From UBA8110 sp964597275 (GTDB lineage: Bacteria > SAR324 > NAC60-12): a stretch of DNA of 27,926 nucleotides. The notes under the pieces were generated by a model. The model had not been told where the DNA came from, ran no database searches, and saw only the letters and a list, made by a program, of their open reading frames with translations. Shown piece after piece: positions 1 to 8,408 of the stretch. A program made the translations under genes and the position numbers. The stretch is from NCBI GenBank assembly GCA_964597275.1, contig CAZQXS010000043.1, positions 1 to 27,926 on the forward strand, in the 5' to 3' direction. Numbering within the stretch: position 1 is the first letter of the stretch; each line of letters begins with the position of its first letter.

Positions 1-78
1 GAACACCGCAAGTTGCAATCCAGCATAGACCCCGCGTTGCACGAGAAAATCGAAGTTCCGCCTGCCATCAGGGATCAC
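1..78 (-). CDS. Partial ORF, N-terminus only, cut by window edge
   Basis: An open frame without a stop runs from a GTG at 78 to the window edge (26 codons, beginning MIPDGRRNFDFLVQRG). The GTG overlaps the TGA of the DUF2783 gene as GTGA, the same translational coupling used by other gene pairs in this window, which is the main reason to think it is real. No domain can be recognised from so few residues and no Shine-Dalgarno is evident. It would be the fifth gene of the PLP enzyme / VOC / hydroxylase / DUF2783 cassette. It could also be chance open frame. Confidence 0.35.
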   Translation of the reverse strand, partial: MIPDGRRNFDFLVQRGVYAGLQLAVF

Positions 79-275
79 TCCGGCTGGGCGAGATCTCGCT
101 TTGCAATTTCGACCGACTGCGCCACGGCTTCGTAATCGCCAAGCTGATGCGCAAGCGTTAGAGCGAGCTTTGCAAGAAACAGCGATTCCTGCTTCGGTCC
201 CACTTCATCAATGGCCTTTGCCACCAACTCGAAGGTGCGCTCCAAATCATCAAAGGGCAGGGTGTTTTTTTCCAT
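75..275 (-). CDS. DUF2783 family small protein
   Basis: A 66-residue acidic, helical protein (MEKNTLPFDDLERTFE... to ...KRDLAQPE). I recognise the DUF2783 family, small proteins of about 60-70 residues usually encoded directly beside an MhpA-type FAD-dependent oxidoreductase; function unknown. That is exactly the arrangement here: it starts 13 bases after the stop of the FAD hydroxylase. The frame is open further upstream (to 443), but that part lies inside the hydroxylase gene and reads as low-complexity Arg/Pro/Ser shadow sequence, so the ATG at 275 is preferred. No signal peptide, membrane segment or cysteine is seen. It may be a stability or assembly partner of the hydroxylase (inference from neighbourhood only). 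Confidence 0.8.
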   Translation of the reverse strand: MEKNTLPFDDLERTFELVAKAIDEVGPKQESLFLAKLALTLAHQLGDYEAVAQSVEIAKRDLAQPE

Positions 276-288
276 CGCAGGTTTTGAG

Positions 289-1992
289 TTAGGGCGAGAT
301 CCGGACGGTGCGGGACAGGGCCGTGCGCAGTTTCTGCTCAGAAAGCGACTTCCAGCGGGCGGCAACATGCCCATCCGGACGAACCAAGTAGCCAGTGCCG
401 TGCGAAGCCCCGTATTGCTCATGCACTCGCCTCTCTGGATCATGCAGCCAGGTGATGGTTTGGCCGGAAGCCGCCTTTTGGGAAATCACCAGCGGGCGGA
501 GTGCCGAGGTTTTCTCGGCGGGTTTCACGTCCCGGATGAAGTCTGGGAACTGCCCATCCTCGGTGAAGTAGAGCAGCGTGAACCCCACGCCAAGATGATC
601 GAGCAGGAACGTGTCCGGCTCCGCTTGAACCCTTGCACGAATCCAGACGTTTTGCAGCGGTGCGCCTGTGCGTGGCCCCTGCTCAAAAGCAGCATCGTCA
701 TCCTCGCCGTTGAGCGGGCTGTCCGTGTAGGCAAACGCAGAGGACTGGCGGGGATTGATCAGCCCTTGGGCGAAGGATTCGGAGAGCGAGAGCGACAGCA
801 CCGCATCGCGCAGCAACCGAAAGCCCCGGCTGGGCGGAGTCATGAAGGCAGTGCTTTTGCTGGCCTGCTGAAAGGTTTCCTGCGTGTCCGCCCGCCGCTC
901 GGTGCTGTAGCTGTCCAACAGCGTTGCATCAGCCAACCCCTGCATCACCCACGCAAGTTTCCAGCCGAGGTTGTTGGCATCGGCCAGCCCGGAGTTGAGA
1001 CCGCGCACCCCGAAGATCGGTACGAGGTGGGCCGCATCGCCGACAAAGAAAACCCGTCCGGTGCGGTAGTCGTCCAGACAGAGGCAGTGCGCTTTGTAAA
1101 GGCTGAACCAGTCGAGTTCCCACGGCCCGGTTTCGCCAAGGAGGTCCAATTGCTGCTGAATGCGTTTGCGGATGTTTGCCTCGTCAAGCTCCACCCCCGG
1201 ATCGTAGCCCGGCGGAAGCTGGTAATCCACGCGCCACATGTCGTCCGGTTGCTTGTGCATCAGCACAGTGGATTCGGGATTGGACACCGGATCAAACCAC
1301 GCCAGCCGCTCGGTGGGGCGGTCCGTGGGGAGCTTGATGTCAGCAATCAGGTATTCGCCCCTGAAGGAAGTCCCGGACATGCGCAAGCCCAGCAGGTCAC
1401 GCAGGACGCTGCGGGCGCCATCGCCGGCAATCACATATTCGGCTGCCAGCGTGTACTCCCCCTCCGGCGTGTCCACCCGCAGTTCCACGGCCTCTTCAGT
1501 TTGGGAGACGGTCACCACCTTCGACTGCCAGCGCAACTCGGCGGCATCCTGCTCCATGATCTGCTCGACCATGAAGCGCTCGACGTAGCACTGCTGGAGG
1601 TTGACCATCGGAAAAAAACGCTCATCGTCCGTGTGCGGCATTTCCAACTCGAAAACGACCTTGTCCCGGTAGAACGACTTGCCGCTGGTCCACGGCAGCG
1701 CCTTTTCCAGAAAACGCTCCGAAAGGTCGAGCTGCTGCAAAATCTCGAAACTGCGCCGTGAAATGGAAAGGGCGCGACTTCCCTCCGAAACCGTTTCGTC
1801 CTCCTCCAGTACCACACTGCGGATTCCGTGCTTGGCAAGCTCCAAGGCGCAGCAGAGGCCAACGGGTCCGGCTCCCACGATCACGACGGGATGGCGGTGC
1901 TGCGCCCCGTCCATTTCCGGAGGACGTTCAAAAGCGTAGCGGGGGTAATCGAAATAGAGCGATTGGGTGTGTTGGCTTTGCGGACGGTGCAT
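289..1992 (-). CDS. FAD-dependent aromatic hydroxylase (MhpA / PHBH-type)
   Basis: 567 residues, class A flavoprotein monooxygenase, normally hydroxylating a phenolic or aryl acid ring with NAD(P)H and O2 in the cytoplasm. Visible motifs are the N-terminal dinucleotide fold VVIVGAGPVGL (GAGPVG at 40-45), the DG motif VIAGDGARS (about 188-195) and the FAD-ribityl GD motif GDAAHLVPIFGVRG (about 318-331), followed by a C-terminal thioredoxin-like region typical of the MhpA/MHPCO group. The N-terminus YPRYAFERPPEMDG before the Rossmann fold resembles the subgroup that travels with DUF2783. It starts 5 bases after the VOC gene and is followed 13 bases later by DUF2783, so the genes are almost certainly one operon. 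The substrate is unknown; family members act on 3-(3-hydroxyphenyl)propionate, resorcinol-like or hydroxybenzoate substrates. Confidence 0.85.
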   Translation of the reverse strand: MHRPQSQHTQSLYFDYPRYAFERPPEMDGAQHRHPVVIVGAGPVGLCCALELAKHGIRSVVLEEDETVSEGSRALSISRRSFEILQQLDLSERFLEKALPWTSGKSFYRDKVVFELEMPHTDDERFFPMVNLQQCYVERFMVEQIMEQDAAELRWQSKVVTVSQTEEAVELRVDTPEGEYTLAAEYVIAGDGARSVLRDLLGLRMSGTSFRGEYLIADIKLPTDRPTERLAWFDPVSNPESTVLMHKQPDDMWRVDYQLPPGYDPGVELDEANIRKRIQQQLDLLGETGPWELDWFSLYKAHCLCLDDYRTGRVFFVGDAAHLVPIFGVRGLNSGLADANNLGWKLAWVMQGLADATLLDSYSTERRADTQETFQQASKSTAFMTPPSRGFRLLRDAVLSLSLSESFAQGLINPRQSSAFAYTDSPLNGEDDDAAFEQGPRTGAPLQNVWIRARVQAEPDTFLLDHLGVGFTLLYFTEDGQFPDFIRDVKPAEKTSALRPLVISQKAASGQTITWLHDPERRVHEQYGASHGTGYLVRPDGHVAARWKSLSEQKLRTALSRTVRISP

Positions 1993-1997
1993 CGCGT

Positions 1998-2540
1998 CTA
2001 ATCCGCAGGGTCGAGGCGTTGGGCCAGTTGCTCGCTCCAGTCCGCCATTGGGCGGTAGGTGGGATGGTCTTGGATCAAGGTGCGGATGCCGTCCATGATT
2101 TCCTGATCTGGCAGGTCCAGGTCAATCTCCACGCGCAAGGGCTGTTCAACGTACCACGGGCAGTCCACAAAAATCTCGATGCGGTTGCCCTCCGGATCCT
2201 TGCAGTAGAGGCTGACAGCGATGCCGTGGGTGACGGCCACCAGTTCCGTCACGTCCGGCTCCTGCTCCAGCGTGTGGTAGTGCGTGCGCAAATCCGCAAG
2301 GCTGTTTGCCCGGAAGGAGATTTGGTTGATCACGTTGAAGGTCAGCGTTCCGGGTCGCCCCTCCACCAGCACGACTTGGTGATGCTCCTTCGGATCGCGG
2401 GAAAGGAAGGTCAGCCGCTGAGTCCCCAGCAAACCATTGTCCGTGATCGGAAAACCGAGGACGCGGTTGTAAAAGTCACGCATCTTGTCCATGTCCGTGA
2501 CAAAAAAACCGACGTGGCTGAACTCAAGGGGTGGGGTCAT
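1998..2540 (-). CDS. VOC-family protein, extradiol-dioxygenase-like
   Basis: 180 residues. The start is the ATG at 2540, preceded by AGGAGACACC, a strong Shine-Dalgarno, rather than the longer open frame (to 2597) that enters the PLP gene. It shows a glyoxalase/bleomycin-resistance (vicinal oxygen chelate) pattern: FSHVGFFVTDMDKMRDFYNR at the N-terminus with the first metal-ligand-type His, then THGIAVSLYCKDPEGNRIEIF carrying the second His and the terminal Glu. A 2-His-1-Glu set of this spacing fits type I extradiol ring-cleaving dioxygenases or other VOC enzymes; at 180 residues it is shorter than the two-domain BphC type. Next to an aromatic hydroxylase, ring cleavage is a reasonable inference but not proven; a glyoxalase or fosfomycin-resistance-type activity cannot be excluded. 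Confidence 0.78.
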   Translation of the reverse strand: MTPPLEFSHVGFFVTDMDKMRDFYNRVLGFPITDNGLLGTQRLTFLSRDPKEHHQVVLVEGRPGTLTFNVINQISFRANSLADLRTHYHTLEQEPDVTELVAVTHGIAVSLYCKDPEGNRIEIFVDCPWYVEQPLRVEIDLDLPDQEIMDGIRTLIQDHPTYRPMADWSEQLAQRLDPAD

Positions 2541-2562
2541 GGTGTCTCCTCTGCGGGCTTGC

Positions 2563-3711
2563 TCAAATGCGTTGAAGGGCGTGTTCCAAATCGTCAATCA
2601 GGTCATCGGCGCTTTCAATGCCAATCGAGAACCGCACCAGATTTTCAGGCACAAGGCTGTCCGGGCCTTCGATGGTCTTGCGATGTTCGGCAAGGCTCTC
2701 CACCCCTCCGAGCGAGGTAGCGGGCAAAATCAACCGCAGTCCTGTGGCAAAGCGCAGCGCTTCATCCTTTCCGCCTGTCACGCAAAGGGACAGCATGCCG
2801 CCGAAGCCTCCGGTCATTTGCTTGCAGGCGATGGCATGGCCGGGGTGGCTTTCCAGTCCGGGGTACAAAACCGACTCCACCTTGGGGTGCCCCTCAAAGT
2901 GCCGGGCGATCCGCAGCGCGTTTTCAGAGGCCCGCTCGTAGCGAATGGACAAGGTGCGCAGGCCGCGCAGGAGCAGCCACGCCTCAAACGGTCCCGGAAC
3001 TGCCCCCAGCTTGTGGCGCAGGTGCTTGATTTCCTCCCAAACGGAATTCGCTTCGCAGGTGATCAGTGCGCCGCCCACCGCGTCGCTGTGGCCGTTGAGG
3101 TACTTGGTGGTGGAGTGAAACACCAAATCCGCGCCCTGCTCCAGCGCCTTGGTGGTCACGGGCGGGGTGCAGGTGCAATCGGCGGCCAGCAGCGCATTGT
3201 CTTTGTGGGCAATCTCCGCGATTGCCGCAAGGTCGGTGACTTCCCAAGTGGGGTTGGCGATTGGCTCCACCCAAACCAAGGCGGTGGCTCCGGGGCGGAT
3301 TTTTTCGCGCACTGCGTCCGGGCGCGTCATGTCCACAAAATCCAGTCCGATGCTGCGCTTTTCCGAAATTCGCACCAGCCACTCCTTCAGCCCGTAGTAC
3401 ATCATGTCGGGCGCAACGATGTGTTGTCCCGCGTTCACCGTTTCAAAAACGGCTCCAGCGGCGGCCAACCCCGAAGCATACACCTGCGCCTCAGCCCCGC
3501 CTTCCAGATGGGCCAGTACCGCTTCCACCTGATCGTAGGTCGGGTTCTGCTCGCGGCTGTAACCGTACTTTCCGACCAACTCGTAGTTCTCATCCCGGAC
3601 GAAGGTGGTGGACGGGTGGATCGGGGGCACCACCCCGCCGGTGGTGGAATCAGTGAAGTGCAGTGCCTGAGCCGCGATGGTGCTGGGGGCGTATTGCTTG
3701 GATTCGGGCAT
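2563..3711 (-). CDS. Cys/Met metabolism PLP-dependent enzyme (cystathionine gamma-synthase/lyase family)
   Basis: 382 residues, the usual length for the trans-sulfuration (Cys_Met_Meta_PP) family, fold type I. Visible are YSREQNPTYD (51-60, phosphate-binding Tyr/Arg of the partner subunit), PDMMYYGLKEW (101-111, which replaces the usual DxxYGGT), the cofactor Asp in LLAADCTCTPP (about 178) and the PLP lysine K203 in FHSTTKYLNGHSD. The C-terminal ATSLGGVESLAEH matches the family's substrate-carboxylate loop. It acts on a C4 amino acid with a sulfur or oxygen leaving group. The unusual MMYYG stretch means the reaction (cystathionine synthase, gamma-lyase, methionine gamma-lyase or O-acylhomoserine sulfhydrylase) cannot be assigned. 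It is the first gene of the five-gene minus-strand cassette and diverges from the radical SAM gene. Confidence 0.85.
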   Translation of the reverse strand: MPESKQYAPSTIAAQALHFTDSTTGGVVPPIHPSTTFVRDENYELVGKYGYSREQNPTYDQVEAVLAHLEGGAEAQVYASGLAAAGAVFETVNAGQHIVAPDMMYYGLKEWLVRISEKRSIGLDFVDMTRPDAVREKIRPGATALVWVEPIANPTWEVTDLAAIAEIAHKDNALLAADCTCTPPVTTKALEQGADLVFHSTTKYLNGHSDAVGGALITCEANSVWEEIKHLRHKLGAVPGPFEAWLLLRGLRTLSIRYERASENALRIARHFEGHPKVESVLYPGLESHPGHAIACKQMTGGFGGMLSLCVTGGKDEALRFATGLRLILPATSLGGVESLAEHRKTIEGPDSLVPENLVRFSIGIESADDLIDDLEHALQRI

Positions 3712-3927
3712 GGAGTGTTCGGGTCGGAGGTTTGGGAAGCGAGGTCGCGTGTGTTCCGTTTGAACTCAAATCAGGCTACCCCGATGTCCGACCGTTTACA
3801 ACTTCTGCACTGCCGCCGAATGCGGCTTCCCTCTCGGCGTGGGCTGGGGTATGCTTGTGGGGCAACTTTGCGCCCTGCGCTTTCCTTCGTCCGCCCGCTT
3901 GGGCTTCACTGCAAAAAACCTCGGCTC
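3712..3927. other. Divergent intergenic region between PLP enzyme and radical SAM gene
   Basis: 216 bases separating two divergently transcribed genes, so it must hold both promoters. I see no convincing sigma70 pair on either strand (best on minus: TTGTAA, 17 bases, TAGCCT, about half-matched), no strong Shine-Dalgarno before either start and no clear palindrome. Confidence 0.3.
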
Positions 3928-5271
3928 ATGAACCTGCTGCTCGTCAACACCAATCAGGCCCGCATGCCCGATCCGGTGCCGCCGATCGGGTTGAGCTACC
4001 TCGCCTCGGCGGTGCGCGAGGCCGGGCACGACTGCGAGGTGTTCGACCTGACTTTCCGGACGGAGTACGAAGCCGACCTCAAGGCGCAGTTCCTTGCCCA
4101 GCAACCGCAACTGATCGGGCTGTCCCTGCGCAATGTGGACAACACCGCATATCCAAAATCGGTTGTCTTCATCGAGGGCTTTCAGGAAGTCGTGCGGATT
4201 TGTCGAGAAGTCGCGCCGCAGACCCCAATCGTGCTGGGAGGCCCGGCGTTCTCGCTGTTTCCGGAGCAGTTGCTGGAAACGCTTGGGGCGGATTACGGCA
4301 TTCCCGGTGAGGGAGAGATTGCCCTTGTGGAGTTGCTGGATGCAATGGCGGCGGACCAAACTCCTGAATCCAGAATACTCCATCCCCAAAACGGGAGGTC
4401 GGTCAACTTGAACGCGCTGGCTCCGTCGTGGGATTTGTTTGAGACGGATCGGTACTTCCGGGAAGGCGGCAGCCTCAACCTGCAAACCAAGCGGGGCTGC
4501 CGCTACAAGTGCGCCTACTGCTCGTATCCCCTTTTGGAAGGCAGTGCGGTGCGACAGCGTGATCCGGTCAAGGTGGTGGACGAGATGGAGCTTTGCCACG
4601 ACCAGTACGGCATTGACTACTTTTTCTTTGTGGACAATGTCTTCAACTACCCAAGGGAGCATGGTCTCGCCATCTGCCGGGAAATCCTCAAGCGGCGGCT
4701 GAACGTGCGCTGGACCGCGTACACCTCGCCCGGAGTGGTGGACGAGGAACTGTTTGCGGTTTACAAGCAAGCGGGCTGCGACGCGCTCGATTTCGGCTCC
4801 GACTCCATGAGCCAGACCGGGCTTTCCTCCATGTCCAAGTGGTTCACGGTCACAAAAATCAAGGAGGCCACCCGCTGGTGCCGGGAGCAGGAAATCCAGG
4901 TCAGCCACTCACTGATCTTCGGCCCTCCGGGAGAAACGCGGGAAAGCGTGGAGGAAACCATTGCCAATGTCCACGAATGCGCTCCGGATGTCGTGATTGC
5001 CATGGTCGGGGTGCGGATTTACCCACACACTCCGCTGGCGCGGCGGCTGGTGAAGCAAGGCTGGATCAAGGAGGTGGACATCGGCTTGGATCCCGTGTTT
5101 TATGTGGAAGACAGCCTCCGGGAGTATTTGTTTGCGCGACTTCAGGAGGAAAGCCGCCAGCACCACAACTGGATCCTTCCGGGCTTCAACAAGAAAATGC
5201 ACTTCCCGATGCTGTTCGAACGCTTGCGGGCCAAGGGCAACAAAGGCCCAATGTGGAAGATGATTGCCTGA
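3928..5271 (+). CDS. B12-binding-fold radical SAM enzyme
   Basis: 447 residues. The N-terminal cobalamin-type Rossmann region (about 1-135) shows PPIGLSYLASAVREAGHDC, GLSLRNVDN, IVLGGPAFSLFPEQLL and DYGIPGEGE, as in class B/E B12-radical SAM proteins, but without the DxHxxG cobalt-ligand motif. The radical SAM core follows, with CRYKCAYC (C191, C195, C198) as the CxxxCxxC 4Fe-4S/SAM site, and later SLIFGPPGETRES. The frame is open far upstream (from 2485), but that stretch is antisense to the PLP gene, so the ATG at 3928 beginning MNLLLVNTNQ is chosen. Related proteins occur beside fatty-acid-synthase-like lipid clusters, including ladderane candidate clusters (recalled from the literature, moderate certainty). 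Here it converges on the polyene operon with 73 bases between the stops. The substrate is unknown. Confidence 0.85.
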   Translation: MNLLLVNTNQARMPDPVPPIGLSYLASAVREAGHDCEVFDLTFRTEYEADLKAQFLAQQPQLIGLSLRNVDNTAYPKSVVFIEGFQEVVRICREVAPQTPIVLGGPAFSLFPEQLLETLGADYGIPGEGEIALVELLDAMAADQTPESRILHPQNGRSVNLNALAPSWDLFETDRYFREGGSLNLQTKRGCRYKCAYCSYPLLEGSAVRQRDPVKVVDEMELCHDQYGIDYFFFVDNVFNYPREHGLAICREILKRRLNVRWTAYTSPGVVDEELFAVYKQAGCDALDFGSDSMSQTGLSSMSKWFTVTKIKEATRWCREQEIQVSHSLIFGPPGETRESVEETIANVHECAPDVVIAMVGVRIYPHTPLARRLVKQGWIKEVDIGLDPVFYVEDSLREYLFARLQEESRQHHNWILPGFNKKMHFPMLFERLRAKGNKGPMWKMIA

Positions 5272-5284
5272 TTTGGCTCTCTGA

Positions 5285-5310
5285 GGAACCCGCCCTGCCT
5301 CACGGGCTCC
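5285..5310. terminator. Imperfect hairpin between convergent genes
   Basis: GGAACCCG (5285-5292) and CGGGCTCC (5303-5310) pair over 8 bases with one mismatch across a 10-base loop, in the 73-base gap between the convergent radical SAM and exporter genes. No clean T-tract follows on either strand, so a bidirectional terminator is only a guess. Confidence 0.3.
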
Positions 5311-5344
5311 GGAAAATCGAAACATTCTTTATCGAAACCGCTTC

Positions 5345-7699
5345 TTAGCTTTCGGTTTTCTGTCCGTTGCTGGCCTTGGGCAGGGCCAACGGACTGAGCA
5401 GCAGCGCCAAGCCAATCCCCAGCATCACCGTCAGCCCCACCGCTTCCAGCGCCGGGGTTTCGCTCAGAAACAAGAGACCAAAGGACAAGAGGGTCGTGAG
5501 GGCGGACAACAACACGGCCAGCCCGGTTTCGGATGCGGCCTGATGCCCTTCTGTGAAGAAAATCGTGTAGTCCACCCCAATTCCCAGGATCAGGAAGGAC
5601 GAGACCACGTGCAGCAGGTTCACGGGCTGGTCGGTGAGCGCAAACAGGGCGAAGGTCAACAGCGTCGCCAGGGCGGGGCTGCCGATGATCTTCAACGCTT
5701 TCCAAAACCGATACTTCCCCATCAGGAACACAAAAACCAGCAGGTAGGCCAACACGGCCACTTGGATCATGGTTTCCCGGTACTGCTGAAACAGGTTGGA
5801 AATCCGCTCGACCTGATTGTGGTAAGTCACTCCCGGAACTCCTGCCAGTGCGGCTGCGATTTGCTGGGCGTCATGCCGGCTTCCCAGCAGAATCAGCGAA
5901 ACGTGTTCCTGCTCGATTTTTCCCAGCCACAAGTGCCGGAACGGTATGGAGACGGGGCTGGCCAGCCACTTGTTCATCGCCAAAACTGGAGGCTCCGGGG
6001 CAAGGAGTTGCTGAATGAACGATTCCACAACTCCGGGAGCAAAGCCCAAACTCAACAGCCCTTGCTTGAGGGAGTCGGGTGGGTTCAGCAGGCGGTCTTG
6101 GAACAGTGCCTGATTTTCGGAAAGGGTTTTCTGCGAGGGCAGTAGCGAAGCCAGTGACTGGAAGCGGAAGTCCGGATCGGTTTGGGCGAGGCGTTCCAAA
6201 CGTCGGGTTGCCTCCTCCTGACGCTGCAACACTGCTTCCACCGTCGCGCCACGCACCACGATGAAGCGGCTCACCTCCAGTCCACCAATCAGTTCACGGA
6301 TGCGCGTGTCTTCCGCTTGCAAGGCAGGAGACCGATGCTCAAGCGCCCGGATGTCATCGTCAAACCGCAGAAAACTGAAGGTCGCCAAACTCCCAAGGGC
6401 AACCCCAACCAGCACGAGCGGTGTTGCGCGTTGCGACAGAAGTTTTTCCCAAAGCCGGACAAACCCCCGGACGGCCACAAGGGCGACTGGAGGCGTGGAC
6501 AGCTTTGGTGCGGATTTCAGCAGGAGCGGGAACCAGCACACCACCGTCCCGTAGGCACCGAGCAGTCCGACCGCAGAAAACACGGCGATTTGCTGAAGGG
6601 CAGGAAAGGGCGTGAGGGAAAAGGCTGTGTAGCCCAAAATGCTGGTGATCACTCCCATCGTGATGGCAGGAAAAATTTTCCAGATCCCACTCCACGCATC
6701 CCACTGCGTGGCGGACAAGCGGTGCTTCGCCAAGTAGTGAAAGGCGTAATCCACACTCACCCCAACCAAACTTGCTCCGAAAACCAAGGTGAACAGGTGG
6801 AGCTTGCCGTACAGGGCGGAACAGATCGTGACCGCCGCCAGTAAGCCAACCGCAAGGGGGAGCGCGACCACCGCAAGCGGACGCCCTCCTCTGAAGGTGG
6901 TGATGATCAGCAGGAGGATGCCCAACACGGAACCCAGCCCAATCGTGGAAACCTCGCGCTGGGCCTCTTCCGATGCCGTTGCCGCAAAGCGAAAGACTCC
7001 AGTGTGCAACACTTCCGTGCCGGGGGTGTGCAGGGCGACCTGCTGGAGAGTTTCCGTCATCCAGTCCTGCACGGCCCCTTGCCGTCCGATGTTGAAGGGA
7101 TCGTGCTGGAGCATTCCGGTGACCAAGCGAAACGTCGTTCCGTGGTCCCGCACCGTCAGCCAGCCGTCCTCCAGCGTTACCCGGCCCGGCGGCTTGGGCA
7201 GGTGTTGCAGAAAGGACGGAAAGAACAGCAGCGGATCCTGCGCGAGCATTTGACCCGAAAAGGCTGGGAGCGGCGCATACAACTGTTGTTGCAGGCGATG
7301 CAGCGTGGCCGCAACCGGGTCCGGCTGGCTCAACAGCCTCTGGATTTCTGGCGACAGGATGCGGTAGCGGTGGGGAAAGTAGAAGCGATGCCATGCCGCT
7401 AATGAGTCCTGCTGGAACTTCGCCTCGACGGATGCAAAGTGCCCGGAATTCCGCAGGGCCGTGGAAAGTCCCGTTGCCGCCTCCTGCGCCTGCACGGGGT
7501 TTTCATGCCCCACCAGAAACACGAGGCGGGGGTTGACCTGCTTCGTGAATCGTTCAACGGATTTTTTCAGGATGGCGTCTTTTTCAAAAGAGGGAAGGAG
7601 GCTCAACAGGTTGGTTTCCACGCCGATCCCGTGCGGGATTTGCCAGCCCAGCGCGATCAGCAGCCCGACCACCAGCGCAAACCACGCACGGGGCAGCAT
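5345..7699 (-). CDS. MMPL/RND-type exporter of the aryl polyene cluster
   Basis: About 784 residues, last gene of the operon. It has the duplicated MMPL layout: TM1 (LPRAWFALVVGLLIALGW), a large periplasmic loop with NLLSLLPSFEKD, a bundle of five helices around LLLIITTFRGG and GASLVGVSVDYAFHYLAKHR, then the second half opening after the VRLWEKLLSQRATP stretch, a second loop, and the matching bundle ending FLILGIGVDYTIFFTEGHQ and LLLSPLALP. The paired GVSVDY / GIGVDY motifs are the transmembrane RND signature. APE clusters encode such an exporter together with a LolA-like carrier and a lipoprotein, thought to move the pigment lipid to the outer membrane. The ATG at 7699 leaves 16 bases after LolA; an alternative ATG at 7774 would add 25 residues that overlap LolA. 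Neither has a clear Shine-Dalgarno. Confidence 0.85.
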   Translation of the reverse strand: MLPRAWFALVVGLLIALGWQIPHGIGVETNLLSLLPSFEKDAILKKSVERFTKQVNPRLVFLVGHENPVQAQEAATGLSTALRNSGHFASVEAKFQQDSLAAWHRFYFPHRYRILSPEIQRLLSQPDPVAATLHRLQQQLYAPLPAFSGQMLAQDPLLFFPSFLQHLPKPPGRVTLEDGWLTVRDHGTTFRLVTGMLQHDPFNIGRQGAVQDWMTETLQQVALHTPGTEVLHTGVFRFAATASEEAQREVSTIGLGSVLGILLLIITTFRGGRPLAVVALPLAVGLLAAVTICSALYGKLHLFTLVFGASLVGVSVDYAFHYLAKHRLSATQWDAWSGIWKIFPAITMGVITSILGYTAFSLTPFPALQQIAVFSAVGLLGAYGTVVCWFPLLLKSAPKLSTPPVALVAVRGFVRLWEKLLSQRATPLVLVGVALGSLATFSFLRFDDDIRALEHRSPALQAEDTRIRELIGGLEVSRFIVVRGATVEAVLQRQEEATRRLERLAQTDPDFRFQSLASLLPSQKTLSENQALFQDRLLNPPDSLKQGLLSLGFAPGVVESFIQQLLAPEPPVLAMNKWLASPVSIPFRHLWLGKIEQEHVSLILLGSRHDAQQIAAALAGVPGVTYHNQVERISNLFQQYRETMIQVAVLAYLLVFVFLMGKYRFWKALKIIGSPALATLLTFALFALTDQPVNLLHVVSSFLILGIGVDYTIFFTEGHQAASETGLAVLLSALTTLLSFGLLFLSETPALEAVGLTVMLGIGLALLLSPLALPKASNGQKTES

Positions 7700-7715
7700 C
7701 GTTTGCAGGACGGGC

Positions 7716-8408
7716 TTACTCAAAAAGCCGGAGTTCCGCAGAGGAGAGCCGTAAGGTGGAAGACTCGGTGTCATGGAGTTCGATTCGGGTGAGGTCGCCG
7801 TTGGCCTCCCGGATGACGATCCGTTTCAGGTTCGCAGGAAATTTTCCAGAGATTTCAATGCTCTTCACAGCTTTGGCCAGCGAACCCTTGGAAGTCAAGC
7901 CTACCGTCCAAGACGGGGGTGCTTGCAGAAAGGAAAGCGCAAACAGGCGGTCCAGTTTTGCAAAATCCCCGGAGAACACGAGGAGAAACGCATTCAAGTA
8001 TTCCTGCACCCCGGCTCCGGCCCCCGCCGGGATTTGCGAAACCAGTTGGCCGTTTTTGCGCTGAAAGTAGCCTTCCGGGGTGATCACCACCTCCGCTTCA
8101 AAGGGAGTGGCGGTTTTCCAATAAACTCCATGATCCGGGGAAAACAGCAGGTTACCCGTGGTGACCAGAGGATGCTGGAGGATGCGGATTTGCTTGGTTT
8201 GGGTGAACTGCGAGCGGAGCGTGCGATGATCTTGCAGGGACTTGCTCAACTGCTTGAGCGCGGGAGGAAACGCTCCCGCTGGAACCGGATGGTCAAACAC
8301 CGACTGCGCCCCAGCGACCATCGGCAGGAACCCCAAAAGCAACCCCCCGAAATGCAGCAGCCTCCGGACGGGTTTCCGATGGGCCAAGCAGGCTTTTGCA
8401 AAAGCCAT
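7716..8408 (-). CDS. LolA-like outer-membrane lipoprotein carrier (APE type)
   Basis: 230 residues. Its ATG (8408) overlaps the TGA of the thioesterase by one base (TGATG), which decides the start over the longer open frame to 8453. N-terminal positive region and hydrophobic stretch RRLLHFGGLLLGFLPMVAGA form a signal peptide with probable cleavage after AGA. The mature part has the LolA-type pattern LRSQFTQTKQIRIL, LLFSPDHGVYWKTATPFE and the later beta strands of an open-barrel lipid-binding fold, with C-terminus LRLSSAELRLFE. LolA relatives in APE clusters are proposed to ferry the polyene lipid across the periplasm to the outer membrane. It lies between the thioesterase and the MMPL exporter, the usual order. 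Confidence 0.85.
   Translation of the reverse strand: MAFAKACLAHRKPVRRLLHFGGLLLGFLPMVAGAQSVFDHPVPAGAFPPALKQLSKSLQDHRTLRSQFTQTKQIRILQHPLVTTGNLLFSPDHGVYWKTATPFEAEVVITPEGYFQRKNGQLVSQIPAGAGAGVQEYLNAFLLVFSGDFAKLDRLFALSFLQAPPSWTVGLTSKGSLAKAVKSIEISGKFPANLKRIVIREANGDLTRIELHDTESSTLRLSSAELRLFE

Noticed and set aside
211..1761. 516-residue open frame on the plus strand
   Set aside because: It is antisense to the FAD hydroxylase, whose motifs are intact on the minus strand; the product is Arg/Pro/Gly/Val-rich shadow sequence with no domain.
2485..3927. 481-residue N-terminal extension of the radical SAM frame
   Set aside because: It is antisense to the PLP enzyme and the end of the VOC gene and has no recognisable domain; the real protein starts at 3928.
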